This document shows positions 57,586 through 64,000 of a stretch of DNA of 64,000 bases, one piece after another. How positions within the stretch are numbered: position 1 is the first letter of the stretch; every line of letters starts with the position of its first letter. The position numbers and the translations under genes were made by a program. The stretch lies in NCBI RefSeq assembly GCF_003265345.1, contig NZ_QFWW01000007.1:359-64358 (forward strand), read 5' to 3'. The notes under the pieces are model-generated. The model ran no database searches and was not told where the DNA came from. It saw only the letters and a list, made by a program, of their open reading frames with translations. Source of the DNA: Lentzea terrae. Lineage in GTDB: Bacteria; Actinomycetota; Actinomycetes; Mycobacteriales; Pseudonocardiaceae.

Positions 57586-57612
57586 CCTTGGAGTGCGCTC
57601 ACAGGTTTAGCG
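57582..57612 (+). promoter_or_regulatory. MerR-type promoter with long spacer
   Basis: TTGACC (57582-57587), then dyad CCTTGGAGTGCGCTCACAGG (57586-57605), then a TTTAGC-like -10 at 57606-57611. The 18-19-base spacer with the dyad between the hexamers is the hallmark of promoters activated by metal-sensing MerR proteins. The +1 would lie about at the merR start. Confidence 0.75.
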
Positions 57613-57620
57613 TGGAGCGC

Positions 57621-57989
57621 ATGAGAGTCGCCGAGCTCGCACGGCAGGTCGGGGTCCGGCCCGACACGGTTCGGTACTACGAGCGCGCGGGCCTGCTCGC
57701 GCCGCCGCCGCGCACGTCGTCGGGGTATCGGCAGTATCCGCCGTCGGCCGCCGACCGGATCCTGTTCATCCGCGACTGCCAGCGCCTCGGCCTGACGTTG
57801 CGCGAGATCTCGTCGTTGCTCGAGGTGCGCGACACCGGCGAGTGCCCGTGCGAACCGGCCGAGCAGCTGCTGCAACGGCACATCGCCGAGATCGACGCGG
57901 AGATGGCCAGGCTCGCGCGACTCCGTTCGGACCTGGTGGACATGGTCGGGACCGACTGTCCACCGTGGTGCCCGCCAGAGGGGAGGTGA
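57621..57989 (+). CDS. MerR-family heavy-metal-type regulator
   Basis: A 122-residue MerR protein with an N-terminal winged helix (RVAELARQVGVRPDTVRYYERAGLL), a dimer helix, and Cys residues typical of the metal-responsive branch (GECPCEP near 75 and TDCPPWCPPEGR at the end). It sits behind a promoter with the classic long spacer, so it is likely autoregulated. In the same frame, three codons after its TGA stop, comes a GTG and a Cys-rich tail (57996-58031). Related regulators often end in cysteines, so the stop may have cut off a metal-binding tail. Confidence 0.85.
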   Translation: MRVAELARQVGVRPDTVRYYERAGLLAPPPRTSSGYRQYPPSAADRILFIRDCQRLGLTLREISSLLEVRDTGECPCEPAEQLLQRHIAEIDAEMARLARLRSDLVDMVGTDCPPWCPPEGR

Positions 57990-57995
57990 TCGGAA

Positions 57996-58031
57996 GTGGA
58001 CGACTGCTGCACCGCTTGCGACTGCTGCTGA
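57996..58031 (+). CDS. Possible 11-residue Cys-rich mini-ORF or lost MerR tail
   Basis: GTG start, reading VDDCCTACDCC then TGA: five cysteines in eleven residues. A strong GAGGGGAGG at 57978-57986, inside the end of merR, is nine bases upstream, the ideal distance. The same bases are in frame with merR past its stop. It could be a micropeptide that binds metal, a merR tail read through the stop, or a relic of a longer merR. Nothing in sequence alone decides. Confidence 0.35.
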   Translation: MDDCCTACDCC

Positions 58032-58058
58032 CCGTCGATTGATTAGTCAGTTGATACC

Positions 58059-58083
58059 AATCCGGCGAGGCGCCCGCCGGATT
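58059..58083 (+). terminator. Hairpin after the merR region
   Basis: A perfect nine-base stem, AATCCGGCG against CGCCGGATT, with a seven-base loop. It probably separates merR and the mini-ORF from the radical SAM gene. Confidence 0.65.
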
Positions 58084-58202
58084 CGTGTCGGAAACATGTC
58101 ACTCGTCCAACATCAGACCGATGTCTAAACGAATTCGACAGCTCCATTCGCGACTCGCCGGGGCAAGATGGATATCGCACGGCGACGTCCAGGGGAGCGG
58201 GC

Positions 58203-59015
58203 ATGACCGACCTGCGTTTCGCATGGCTCGAGATCACCGGCAAATGTCAACTGAGCTGCACGCACTGCTACGCGGACTCCGGCCCGCACGGCACAGAGGG
58301 CACGCTCCGAACATCCGATTGGTTCCGCGTCATAGACGACGTAGCCGAACTCGGCGCGCAGTCGGTTCAGTTCATCGGCGGCGAACCGACATTGCACCCA
58401 GATTTACCGGCGTTGGTGGATCGCGCACTCGATGCCGGACTGACCGTCGAGGTCTTCAGCAATCTCGTCCACGTGGGCCCGCGTCTCTGGGACGCCTTCT
58501 CCCGTCCCGGTGTGCGCCTCGCGACGAGCTACTACTCCGACACCGCCGCCCAGCACGAGGCCATCACCGGCCGCCGCGGCAGTCACGCCCGCACGCGCGC
58601 CAACATCGCCGAAGCCTTGGGCCGCGACATCCCACTGCGCGCCGGTGTCATCGATGTCAGCTCGTCCGACTTCATCGGCCGGCAACGCACGCACGCCGCC
58701 CAGGCCGACCTCATGTCGCTCGGCGTCGCTCAAGTCGGCGTCGACAGCCTCCGCGGGGTGGGCCGCGGCGCAAACGCTTCACCCAGTGCCGACCAGCTGT
58801 GCGGTCGCTGCGGCCACGGCGCCGTCGCCATCGCCCCGACCGGCGAGGTCTGGCCGTGCGTCTTCGCCCGCTGGATCTCGCTCGGCAATATATTGGATAC
58901 GGATCTACCGACGATCCTCTCCACGGTCGCTTCTCCCGGTCCCGTGACCGCAGGCACTTCCTGCTGGCCCCAGGGCGGCGGCTCGTGCGCCCCTAACGAT
59001 CCCCCGCGCCTTTGA
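58203..59015 (+). CDS. Radical SAM protein with SPASM-like C-terminus
   Basis: A 270-residue radical SAM enzyme: cluster motif [11 protein letters not shown] (CxxxCxxC near residues 15-22), GGEPT for SAM binding, and a C-terminal Cys set (LCGRCG, CVF, SCW, SCA) able to hold an auxiliary cluster as in SPASM proteins that modify peptides. The substrate is unknown. Two tiny frames lie just upstream (58096-58128 and 58168-58206); the latter overlaps the ATG as ATGA. The codons for GNILDTD carry a palindromic box at 58884-58902. Confidence 0.85.
   Translation: MTDLRFAWLEITGKCQLSCTHCYADSGPHGTEGTLRTSDWFRVIDDVAELGAQSVQFIGGEPTLHPDLPALVDRALDAGLTVEVFSNLVHVGPRLWDAFSRPGVRLATSYYSDTAAQHEAITGRRGSHARTRANIAEALGRDIPLRAGVIDVSSSDFIGRQRTHAAQADLMSLGVAQVGVDSLRGVGRGANASPSADQLCGRCGHGAVAIAPTGEVWPCVFARWISLGNILDTDLPTILSTVASPGPVTAGTSCWPQGGGSCAPNDPPRL
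58884..58902. repeat. Palindromic box inside the radical SAM coding sequence
   Basis: GGCAATATATTGGATACGG; its reverse complement contains TATCCAATATATTGC, identical over 15 bases to the box in the PucR gene. It uses the codons AAT ATA TTG for Asn-Ile-Leu in a GC-rich gene. Confidence 0.75.
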
Positions 59016-59547
59016 TCCGCTCAGCGATCGCCTTTGCACACTCGACCGCCTCGGCGCGGGTGGTGTCGACCTCGACGTCATAAGTCATCCCGCGATGCAC
59101 CAGGTCGGCCTGCACCTCGGCCATCCCGGACACCCGATCGCCGCGGGCGAGCTCCCGGCCCGCGGCCACAGCGGCGTCGCACCGCACGCCGACCCACAGC
59201 ACGTCGAGCCCGAGCAGCACCTTCTCCCACCGCTGCCTCGACTCGGTCCCGCCGAGGAACACGTCGTCCACGATCACCCGCGCCCCAGCGCGCACCATCG
59301 CGGCCACGCCCTCCATCCACGCGTCCTCGAGGCGCCGGAACTCCGCCCCGATCGTGATGTCCCCGTCGTCCGCGAACCCGATCCCGTCGGCCCCGAGCTG
59401 CAACCGCGGCGGCATCACGTCGATCAACGTGTCGACCCCGATCGCCAGCCACGCCTCAGGCAACACGGCCTGCAGACACCGCGCGATCCCCGACTTGCCG
59501 GAGCTGGACCCACCGTTGAGAACGATCACCTGAACACTCGACCCCAC
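58993..59547 (-). CDS. Chloramphenicol phosphotransferase-like P-loop kinase
   Basis: A 184-residue P-loop protein of the CPT family: Walker [12 protein letters not shown] near the N-terminus, VDTLID, and [10 protein letters not shown] as Walker B, WVGVRCD after it. True CPT phosphorylates chloramphenicol, but many family members act on other small molecules, so resistance is only a possibility. I use the GTG of [13 protein letters not shown]. The 3' end overlaps the radical SAM gene by 23 bases. Confidence 0.82.
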   Translation of the reverse strand: MGSSVQVIVLNGGSSSGKSGIARCLQAVLPEAWLAIGVDTLIDVMPPRLQLGADGIGFADDGDITIGAEFRRLEDAWMEGVAAMVRAGARVIVDDVFLGGTESRQRWEKVLLGLDVLWVGVRCDAAVAAGRELARGDRVSGMAEVQADLVHRGMTYDVEVDTTRAEAVECAKAIAERIKGAGDR

Positions 59548-59961
59548 GCCCCGACCGTACCCAGCCCGCCCCAACCCCACCCCTCATTTCCCCGCCGCTC
59601 ACCATCCCTAGCAATGACTCTTTTGCCGACAAAGTCAAAAGACTCATTGCTAAGCACCAGCTCAGCCCCTTCCCGCCACTGATATATCGCTGCGGCCAGC
59701 CCGTCGGATGAAAAAAACGTTTGCGGACGTCGTCAAAAGACTCATTGCAAAGGTCAACAAGGAAGGCGGCCCTGGGGTCGGTCAGCCAAGTCGGACGTGC
59801 CGGAAGCCGCGGTCGTGCAGCCGCCCAGCACGGTGACGGGCTCGGCGAGCAGCGCGAAGTGGTGCACCCGGTGGCTGTCGTCGCGCAGCCTGCCGACGAT
59901 GCCCGAGAAGTACCGGGGGCCGCCGAACGGTCCGTTGATCCAGCTCAGCACCAAGCCGACG
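59548..59961. other. Gap between CPT-like kinase and monooxygenase
   Basis: About 410 bases. The left part holds repeats D and E. In the right part (about 59755-59985, minus strand) a frame without a good start reads GLVLSWINGPFGGPRYFSGIV and continues for some 60 residues; it looks protein-like but I recognise no family. It could be a gene remnant cut by the repeat insertion. Confidence 0.4.
59608..59754. repeat. Dispersed composite repeats, copies D and E
   Basis: Copy D (59609-59652) is the most symmetric module: TAGCAATGACTCTTTT, GCC, GACAAAGTC, AAAAGACTCATTGCTA, a 16-base stem with one mismatch. Then a box ACTGATATATCGCTGCGG at 59679-59696 and module E (59706-59753) with AAAAAAACG, TTTGCGGACGTCGTC, AAAAGACTCATTGC. 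Order and spacing in the second half match copy A at 32.3 kb. Confidence 0.9.
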
Positions 59962-61281
59962 TCAGCGACGAGCGGCGCCAGCCCGCCGTTCCTCCTGCAA
60001 CTCGCGCTGGTACCCGAGGAAGTCGACCTCCAGCGTGTGCCGCTTCGACTTCACGTACCGGCTCCGCAGCGACTCCCGGTAAGAAGTGATCTCCGCCTTC
60101 ATCTCCGGCTCCGAAGGCAGCACAGCCTGCCCGGACACCAGATCAGCGATCCACTCGGCCTGAGCCTCGGCCAGCGGCATGATCGCCCCCAGCGGCTGGA
60201 TTAGCCCGAGGAAGTACAGCCCGGGATGAGCCGGATCCACGACCCGCCGGTACAACGACACCTCGTTGTCCGCGGACGACACCGCCGAGAACTCAACCGA
60301 GTCCAGGAACGGGAAGTCGACCTTGTACCCCGTGCAGTAGACGATGACGTCGACGTCCTCACGACTGCCATCGGCGAAAACCACGCCGACCCCGTCCAAC
60401 CGGGCAATGTTCGGCTTCACGGTGATGTCGCCGTGCCCGAGCCGGGTCAGCAGATCGTCGGACACGGTCGGGTGCGCCGCGAGGATCCCGTGCGAAGGCT
60501 CCGGCAGCCCGTAGGAGGAAAGCTTCCCCCGCGCCAGCCGCAGCATCGCCCGAAGCGACAGCGCCTGCACCCACGCGGGCGCGAACCGGGCGAGCGGCGA
60601 GGTCGTCAGGTGGTCGGTCGGCATCCCGAACAGGTACTTGGGCATGATGTGCGCGCCGCGCCGCATGGCCAGAAAGGTCCGGGACGCGACCCTGGACGCT
60701 TCCACCGCGATGTCGCAGGCGGAATTGCCGATGCCCAGAACCAGCACCTTCTTGTCCGCGAAACGCTCCGGCGTCTTGTAGAAGTGCGCGTGCAGCTCCT
60801 CGCCGGAGAACGAACCGGGAAACGCGGGCTCGGGCAGACGCGGCGACCAGTGGTGACCGGAAGCGACGATGACCGAACGGTACGGCACAGAAACAGAAGC
60901 GCCCGTGTCGCGATCGCGCGTAGTGACCGAATAACCACTCGAAGCGACGGAAACCGAAACGACTTCGGTCCGGAACCGGATGCGGTCGCGGAACCCGTGG
61001 TGCTTCACGAAGTCGTCGAAGTACTCCGCGATCTGGAAGTGCGACGGGTAGGCCGGCAGATGCGCGGACATCGGGAAGGACTTGAACTCCATCATCTGCC
61101 GCGAGGTGTTGATGTGGAGTGACCGGTAGGCGGACGACATGCCGTTGTCGTTGAGATAGCGCCAGTTGCCACCGATCTCGGACCCGGTCTCGTAGCAGTC
61201 GTAGTCGATGCCGCGGGCGCTGAGCACCTGACATGCGGCGATGCCGGAAGAGCCTGCCCCGATGACGCACACGCGGTCCAT
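59962..61281 (-). CDS. Flavin-containing monooxygenase
   Basis: A 439-residue FMO-like enzyme: FAD motif VIGAGSSGIA (residues 6-15), NADPH motif VLGIGNSACDIAVEA, and the FMO fingerprint FSGEELHAHFY. It should oxidise a soft nucleophile (N or S) or act in Baeyer-Villiger fashion; the substrate is unknown. It is divergent from the ABC exporter genes, with 98 bases between the starts. Confidence 0.9.
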   Translation of the reverse strand: MDRVCVIGAGSSGIAACQVLSARGIDYDCYETGSEIGGNWRYLNDNGMSSAYRSLHINTSRQMMEFKSFPMSAHLPAYPSHFQIAEYFDDFVKHHGFRDRIRFRTEVVSVSVASSGYSVTTRDRDTGASVSVPYRSVIVASGHHWSPRLPEPAFPGSFSGEELHAHFYKTPERFADKKVLVLGIGNSACDIAVEASRVASRTFLAMRRGAHIMPKYLFGMPTDHLTTSPLARFAPAWVQALSLRAMLRLARGKLSSYGLPEPSHGILAAHPTVSDDLLTRLGHGDITVKPNIARLDGVGVVFADGSREDVDVIVYCTGYKVDFPFLDSVEFSAVSSADNEVSLYRRVVDPAHPGLYFLGLIQPLGAIMPLAEAQAEWIADLVSGQAVLPSEPEMKAEITSYRESLRSRYVKSKRHTLEVDFLGYQRELQEERRAGAARR

Positions 61282-61379
61282 GACTCTGAAGTATTTTCAC
61301 GTTCAAACCGCGTGTCAATCACCCGGTGCAAGGACCTAAATCGGACGAAATTGTCAGACCCGAGGTCCATGATGCCCGC

Positions 61380-62336
61380 ATGACAGACGCGATCGTGGCC
61401 GAAGGCCTGGTCAAACGCTACGGGTCGGTCGTCGCGCTCAACGGCCTGGACCTGAGAGTCGAGGAAGGCACCATCATGGGCCTGCTCGGACCCAACGGAG
61501 CAGGCAAGACGACGGCGGTGCGGGTGTTCACCACCCTGCTCGAAGCCGACGAGGGCACGGCGCGCGTCGCCGGGCTCGACGTCCGCAAGCAAGCCGACGA
61601 GCTGCGCAAGAACATCGGCCTCTCCGGCCAGTACGCGGCCGTCGACGACAACCTCACCGGGTTCGAGAACCTCGACATGGTCGGCCGCCTGTACCACCTC
61701 GGCCGCGCCAGGAGCCGCGAACGCGCCCGCGAGCTCCTCGCCAGGTTCGACCTGGAGGACGCCGCCGACCGCCCGGTCAAGGGCTACTCCGGCGGCATGC
61801 GCAGAAGGCTCGACCTCGCGGGCGCGCTCGTCGCGAAACCGAGCGTCCTGTTCCTCGACGAACCCACCACCGGTCTCGATCCGAGGTCACGCCTCGGCAT
61901 GTGGGACGTGATCGAGGAGCTCGTCAAAGGCGGCACGACGCTGCTGCTCACCACCCAGTACCTCGAGGAGGCCGACCGCCTTGCCGACCAGATCGCCGTG
62001 ATCGACCACGGCCAGGTGATCGCCGAGGGCACCGCCGACCAGCTGAAGGACCAGGTCGGCGGCGAACGTCTCGAGCTCTCCGTCGCCACGAACGCCGAGC
62101 TGGCCATCGCGAGGTCCACGCTCGCCGACCTCGCCGTCGGCCCGATGGAGACCGACGAACGCCAGCACCACCTCACCGTGCCGATCGCGGGCGGGTCCGC
62201 GGTGCTGATCGAGGCGATCCGGCGGCTCGACGGCGAGGCGGTGAAGGTGCTCGACGTCGGTCTGCGCCGGCCGACGCTGGACGACGTGTTCCTGACGCTG
62301 ACCGGCCACCACGCCGACGGGGAGGACGAGAAGTGA
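61380..62336 (+). CDS. ABC exporter ATPase (DrrA family)
   Basis: A 318-residue ATPase of the daunorubicin-resistance DrrA type: Walker A GPNGAGKTT, signature YSGGMRRR, Walker B LFLDEPTTGLDP, H-loop TTQYLEEAD, and the DrrA-specific C-terminal domain ending with RPTLDDVFLTLTGH. With the next gene it forms an exporter for a lipid or drug. The ATG follows a weak upstream region and may be close to the transcription start. Confidence 0.92.
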   Translation: MTDAIVAEGLVKRYGSVVALNGLDLRVEEGTIMGLLGPNGAGKTTAVRVFTTLLEADEGTARVAGLDVRKQADELRKNIGLSGQYAAVDDNLTGFENLDMVGRLYHLGRARSRERARELLARFDLEDAADRPVKGYSGGMRRRLDLAGALVAKPSVLFLDEPTTGLDPRSRLGMWDVIEELVKGGTTLLLTTQYLEEADRLADQIAVIDHGQVIAEGTADQLKDQVGGERLELSVATNAELAIARSTLADLAVGPMETDERQHHLTVPIAGGSAVLIEAIRRLDGEAVKVLDVGLRRPTLDDVFLTLTGHHADGEDEK

Positions 62337-63133
62337 AGCTGCTGCACGCACTCGCCGACGGCTCGGTCGTCGCCAAGCGCAACCTCATCAAGATCAAGCG
62401 AGTGCCCGACCTGCTGGTGTTCGCGACGATCATGCCGATCATGTTCGTGCTGCTGTTCGCCTACGTGTTCGGCGGCTCGATCGAGATCCCCGGCATGGAC
62501 TACCGCGAGTTCCTGATGGCGGGCATCTTCGCGCAGACCGTGTTGTTCGGCGCCACGATCACCGGAAGCGGCCTGGCGGAGGACATCACCAAGGGCATCA
62601 TCGACCGCTTCCGCTCGCTGCCGATGGCCCGGTCCGCGGTGCTGATCGGCCGCACGACCTCGGACCTCGTCAACAACGCGCTGGTCGTCGTCATCATGAT
62701 GCTCAGCGGCCTGGTCGTCGGCTGGCGCATCCACTCCTCACCGCTGGAGGCGCTCGCGGGAGTCGGCTTGCTGCTGCTCTTCGCCTACGCGTTCTCGTGG
62801 GCGATGGCGTGGGTCGGGTTGCTGGTGCGCAGTCCCGAGGTGTTCAACAACGCGAGCTTCATCTTCATCTTCCCGCTCAGCTACATCGCGAACACGTTCG
62901 TGCAGTCGGAGAAGCTGCCCACCGTGCTCCGCCACTTCGCGGAGTGGAACCCGGTCTCCGCGGTCACGCAGGCGACCCGCGAACTGTTCGGCAACACCTC
63001 TCCCCTGTCGCCCGCGCCGGACGTGTGGCCCCTGCAGCACCCCGTGCTCGCCTCGCTCGGCTGGGTGGTGATCTTCCTGCTGATCTTCGTCCCGCTGGCC
63101 AACAGCCAGTACAAACGCGCGGTGGCCCGCTGA
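62333..63133 (+). CDS. ABC exporter permease (DrrB family)
   Basis: A 266-residue ABC-2-type permease with six membrane helices and the family stretch LAEDITKGIIDRFRSLPMAR. The GTG overlaps the ATPase stop (GTGA), so the two are made together. The cargo is unknown; no biosynthetic cluster is adjacent in this window, so a self-made antibiotic is not supported here. Confidence 0.92.
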   Translation: MKLLHALADGSVVAKRNLIKIKRVPDLLVFATIMPIMFVLLFAYVFGGSIEIPGMDYREFLMAGIFAQTVLFGATITGSGLAEDITKGIIDRFRSLPMARSAVLIGRTTSDLVNNALVVVIMMLSGLVVGWRIHSSPLEALAGVGLLLLFAYAFSWAMAWVGLLVRSPEVFNNASFIFIFPLSYIANTFVQSEKLPTVLRHFAEWNPVSAVTQATRELFGNTSPLSPAPDVWPLQHPVLASLGWVVIFLLIFVPLANSQYKRAVAR

Positions 63134-63181
63134 GTGGAACGGGGTATGCCCCGTGCCCCCAGGAGCCATACGTTGTGCCCC

Positions 63182-63853
63182 ATGCGAAAGCTTCTGGTGG
63201 CAGTCACGTCGGTACTGGCGATCACGGTCTCCACTGGCACGGCGGCGGGCGCACCGCTGCCGTGCCCGGAGATCTTCGCGACCAACAACACCGCGATCAT
63301 CACGGACCCGGACGACCCGCGGCTGCAGGACAGACTGGTCAAGTTCGACCGCGAGGTGCGCGGCATCGTGTTCGCCAACGGCGGCATCACCACCCGCTCC
63401 ACGTTGCTGGACGGCGTGTTCTGGTCCAGCGACCTGCAGCAGACGACGTTCGAACGCTCCCGCAAGTTCGACGTCACGCTCAACGAGGAGAGCCTGCGCC
63501 ACACCGCCTCGACGATCAGCAAGCAGTTCAGGCAGGAGTCGGTGCTGACGTTCCGGTTCCTGCCCGCGAACTCGCCGAAGGTCGACGCCGTGCAGGTCGA
63601 GGTCGACGGCATCACGGCGAAGCAGGTCCGCGAAGGCCTCCTCAAGGACGCCGTCGCGCGCGAGAAGCTCGGCGGCGGCAGCGTCACGTTGCAGAACAAG
63701 GCGATCCTCATCGCGGACGTCAACGACCTCCCGACGGTGCGGGCGTTCGTCACGAACATCGGCGGCGACATGAGCAAGGCCAAGATCCGCAAGGGCGACT
63801 GGGAGTTCGTCGGCGCGGAAACTCCTTTGTGGATCAACCAAAACGCCGCCTAA
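63182..63853 (+). CDS. Secreted protein of unknown function
   Basis: A 223-residue protein with a Sec signal peptide (MRKLLVAVTSVLAITVSTGTAAGA, cleavage near residue 24). The mature part starts with one Cys (PCPEIF) and is mixed alpha/beta (DPRLQDRLVKFDREVRGIVF ... VLTFRFLPANSPKVDAVQVEV). No family recognised. The ATG is chosen because it begins the signal peptide. Confidence 0.7.
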   Translation: MRKLLVAVTSVLAITVSTGTAAGAPLPCPEIFATNNTAIITDPDDPRLQDRLVKFDREVRGIVFANGGITTRSTLLDGVFWSSDLQQTTFERSRKFDVTLNEESLRHTASTISKQFRQESVLTFRFLPANSPKVDAVQVEVDGITAKQVREGLLKDAVAREKLGGGSVTLQNKAILIADVNDLPTVRAFVTNIGGDMSKAKIRKGDWEFVGAETPLWINQNAA

Positions 63854-63863
63854 CCTCATAGCC

Positions 63864-64000
63864 ATGGCAGCACACGTCGTCCACGGCAAGAACGTGGACA
63901 TCCGCATGTGGACTCGGCCCGACGAGGTCGAAGAGTTCGCCATGCAACAGCTTCAGAACATCTCCGCGCTGCCGTGGGCCGTCAAGCACATCGCCGTGAT
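63864..64000 (+). CDS. rtcB: RtcB-type RNA ligase (partial, runs off the right edge)
   Basis: The first 45 residues read MAAHVVHGKNVDIRMWTRP and then DEVEEFAMQQLQNISALPWAVKHIAV, the standard N-terminus of RtcB, a GTP-dependent 3'-phosphate/5'-hydroxyl RNA ligase. Catalytic residues lie beyond the window. The start follows the secreted-protein stop by ten bases. Confidence 0.8.
   Translation, partial: MAAHVVHGKNVDIRMWTRPDEVEEFAMQQLQNISALPWAVKHIAV

Noticed and set aside
57987-58031. Selenocysteine at the merR TGA
   Set aside because: No sign of a Sec-insertion hairpin immediately after the TGA, and the tail itself is ordinary Cys codons; a GTG start with a ribosome-binding site is simpler.
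58993-59547. Chloramphenicol resistance gene
   Set aside because: The family match is real but many members act on other substrates; nothing here supports drug resistance specifically.
61380-63133. Antibiotic biosynthetic cluster around the DrrAB exporter
   Set aside because: No polyketide, peptide synthetase or tailoring set is adjacent apart from one flavin monooxygenase, which is not enough.

Overview
The window is high-GC actinobacterial chromosome. Gene content and order point to the Pseudonocardiaceae (Lentzea / Saccharothrix / Amycolatopsis-like); this is an inference, since no rRNA or other marker is present. Many starts are GTG or TTG, and start/stop overlaps of the ATGA/GTGA type are common. 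The core follows, with insertions, the conserved actinobacterial block known in Mycobacterium tuberculosis as roughly Rv2682c-Rv2710: dxs, TrmA-type methyltransferase, APC permease, ceoB/ceoC, DUF3159, OB-fold protein, alpha/beta hydrolase, DUF3710, dut, DUF3093, DUF4193, cei, suhB, ppgK, sigA, and further on YihY, DUF3039 and sigB.

Layout. 0.2-2.8 kb: a two-component system and an SPFH protein. 3.0-9.6 kb: dxs, RNA methyltransferase and permease in one direction, with the ceoBC potassium-control genes divergent. 9.6-15.4 kb: an accessory insert of a secreted ricin-type lectin and two tandem giant LuxR ATPases. 15.4-16.0 kb: an array of palindromic GATATC-type repeats. 16.0-24.8 kb: the conserved housekeeping block ending in sigA. 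25-31 kb: IclR-like and zinc-ribbon genes and a xylose-type ABC transporter with a ROK repressor. 30.9-35.7 kb: TetR/methyltransferase pair, helicase, YihY, DUF3039. 35.7-41.5 kb: pseudouridine breakdown (psuG, psuK), DUF3099, PucR, methyltransferase, dtd. 41.7-44.6 kb: sigB and class I fumarase. 44.8-47.1 kb: a VOC gene broken by a stop codon, a hydrolase and two paralogous lipoproteins. 47.2-56.9 kb: a complete oxidative hexuronate pathway with its ABC importer and IclR regulator. 57.0-64.0 kb: methyltransferase, MerR with a Cys-rich sequence just beyond its stop, radical SAM/SPASM protein, CPT-like kinase, flavin monooxygenase, DrrAB-type exporter, a secreted protein and the start of rtcB.

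How genes work together. Udh, GudD, KdgD and the ketoglutarate-semialdehyde dehydrogenase should take D-glucuronate/galacturonate to 2-oxoglutarate, fed by the three-gene importer and controlled by the divergent IclR protein. XylF-G-H plus the ROK protein form a sugar import operon. PsuG and PsuK recycle pseudouridine. SigA and SigB, with a candidate SigE/SigH-type promoter in front of sigB, form the sigma-factor network.

The most unusual signal is a dispersed repeat system. An AT-rich palindromic box (core TATCCRATATATYGC / GATATATCGC) and a roughly 45-bp palindromic module built around TTTGCGGACGAAGTC recur together in intergenic gaps, mostly at 3' ends of genes. The box also appears inside three coding sequences, spelled with ATA codons that should be rare at this GC content, and seven copies form an array after the second LuxR gene.
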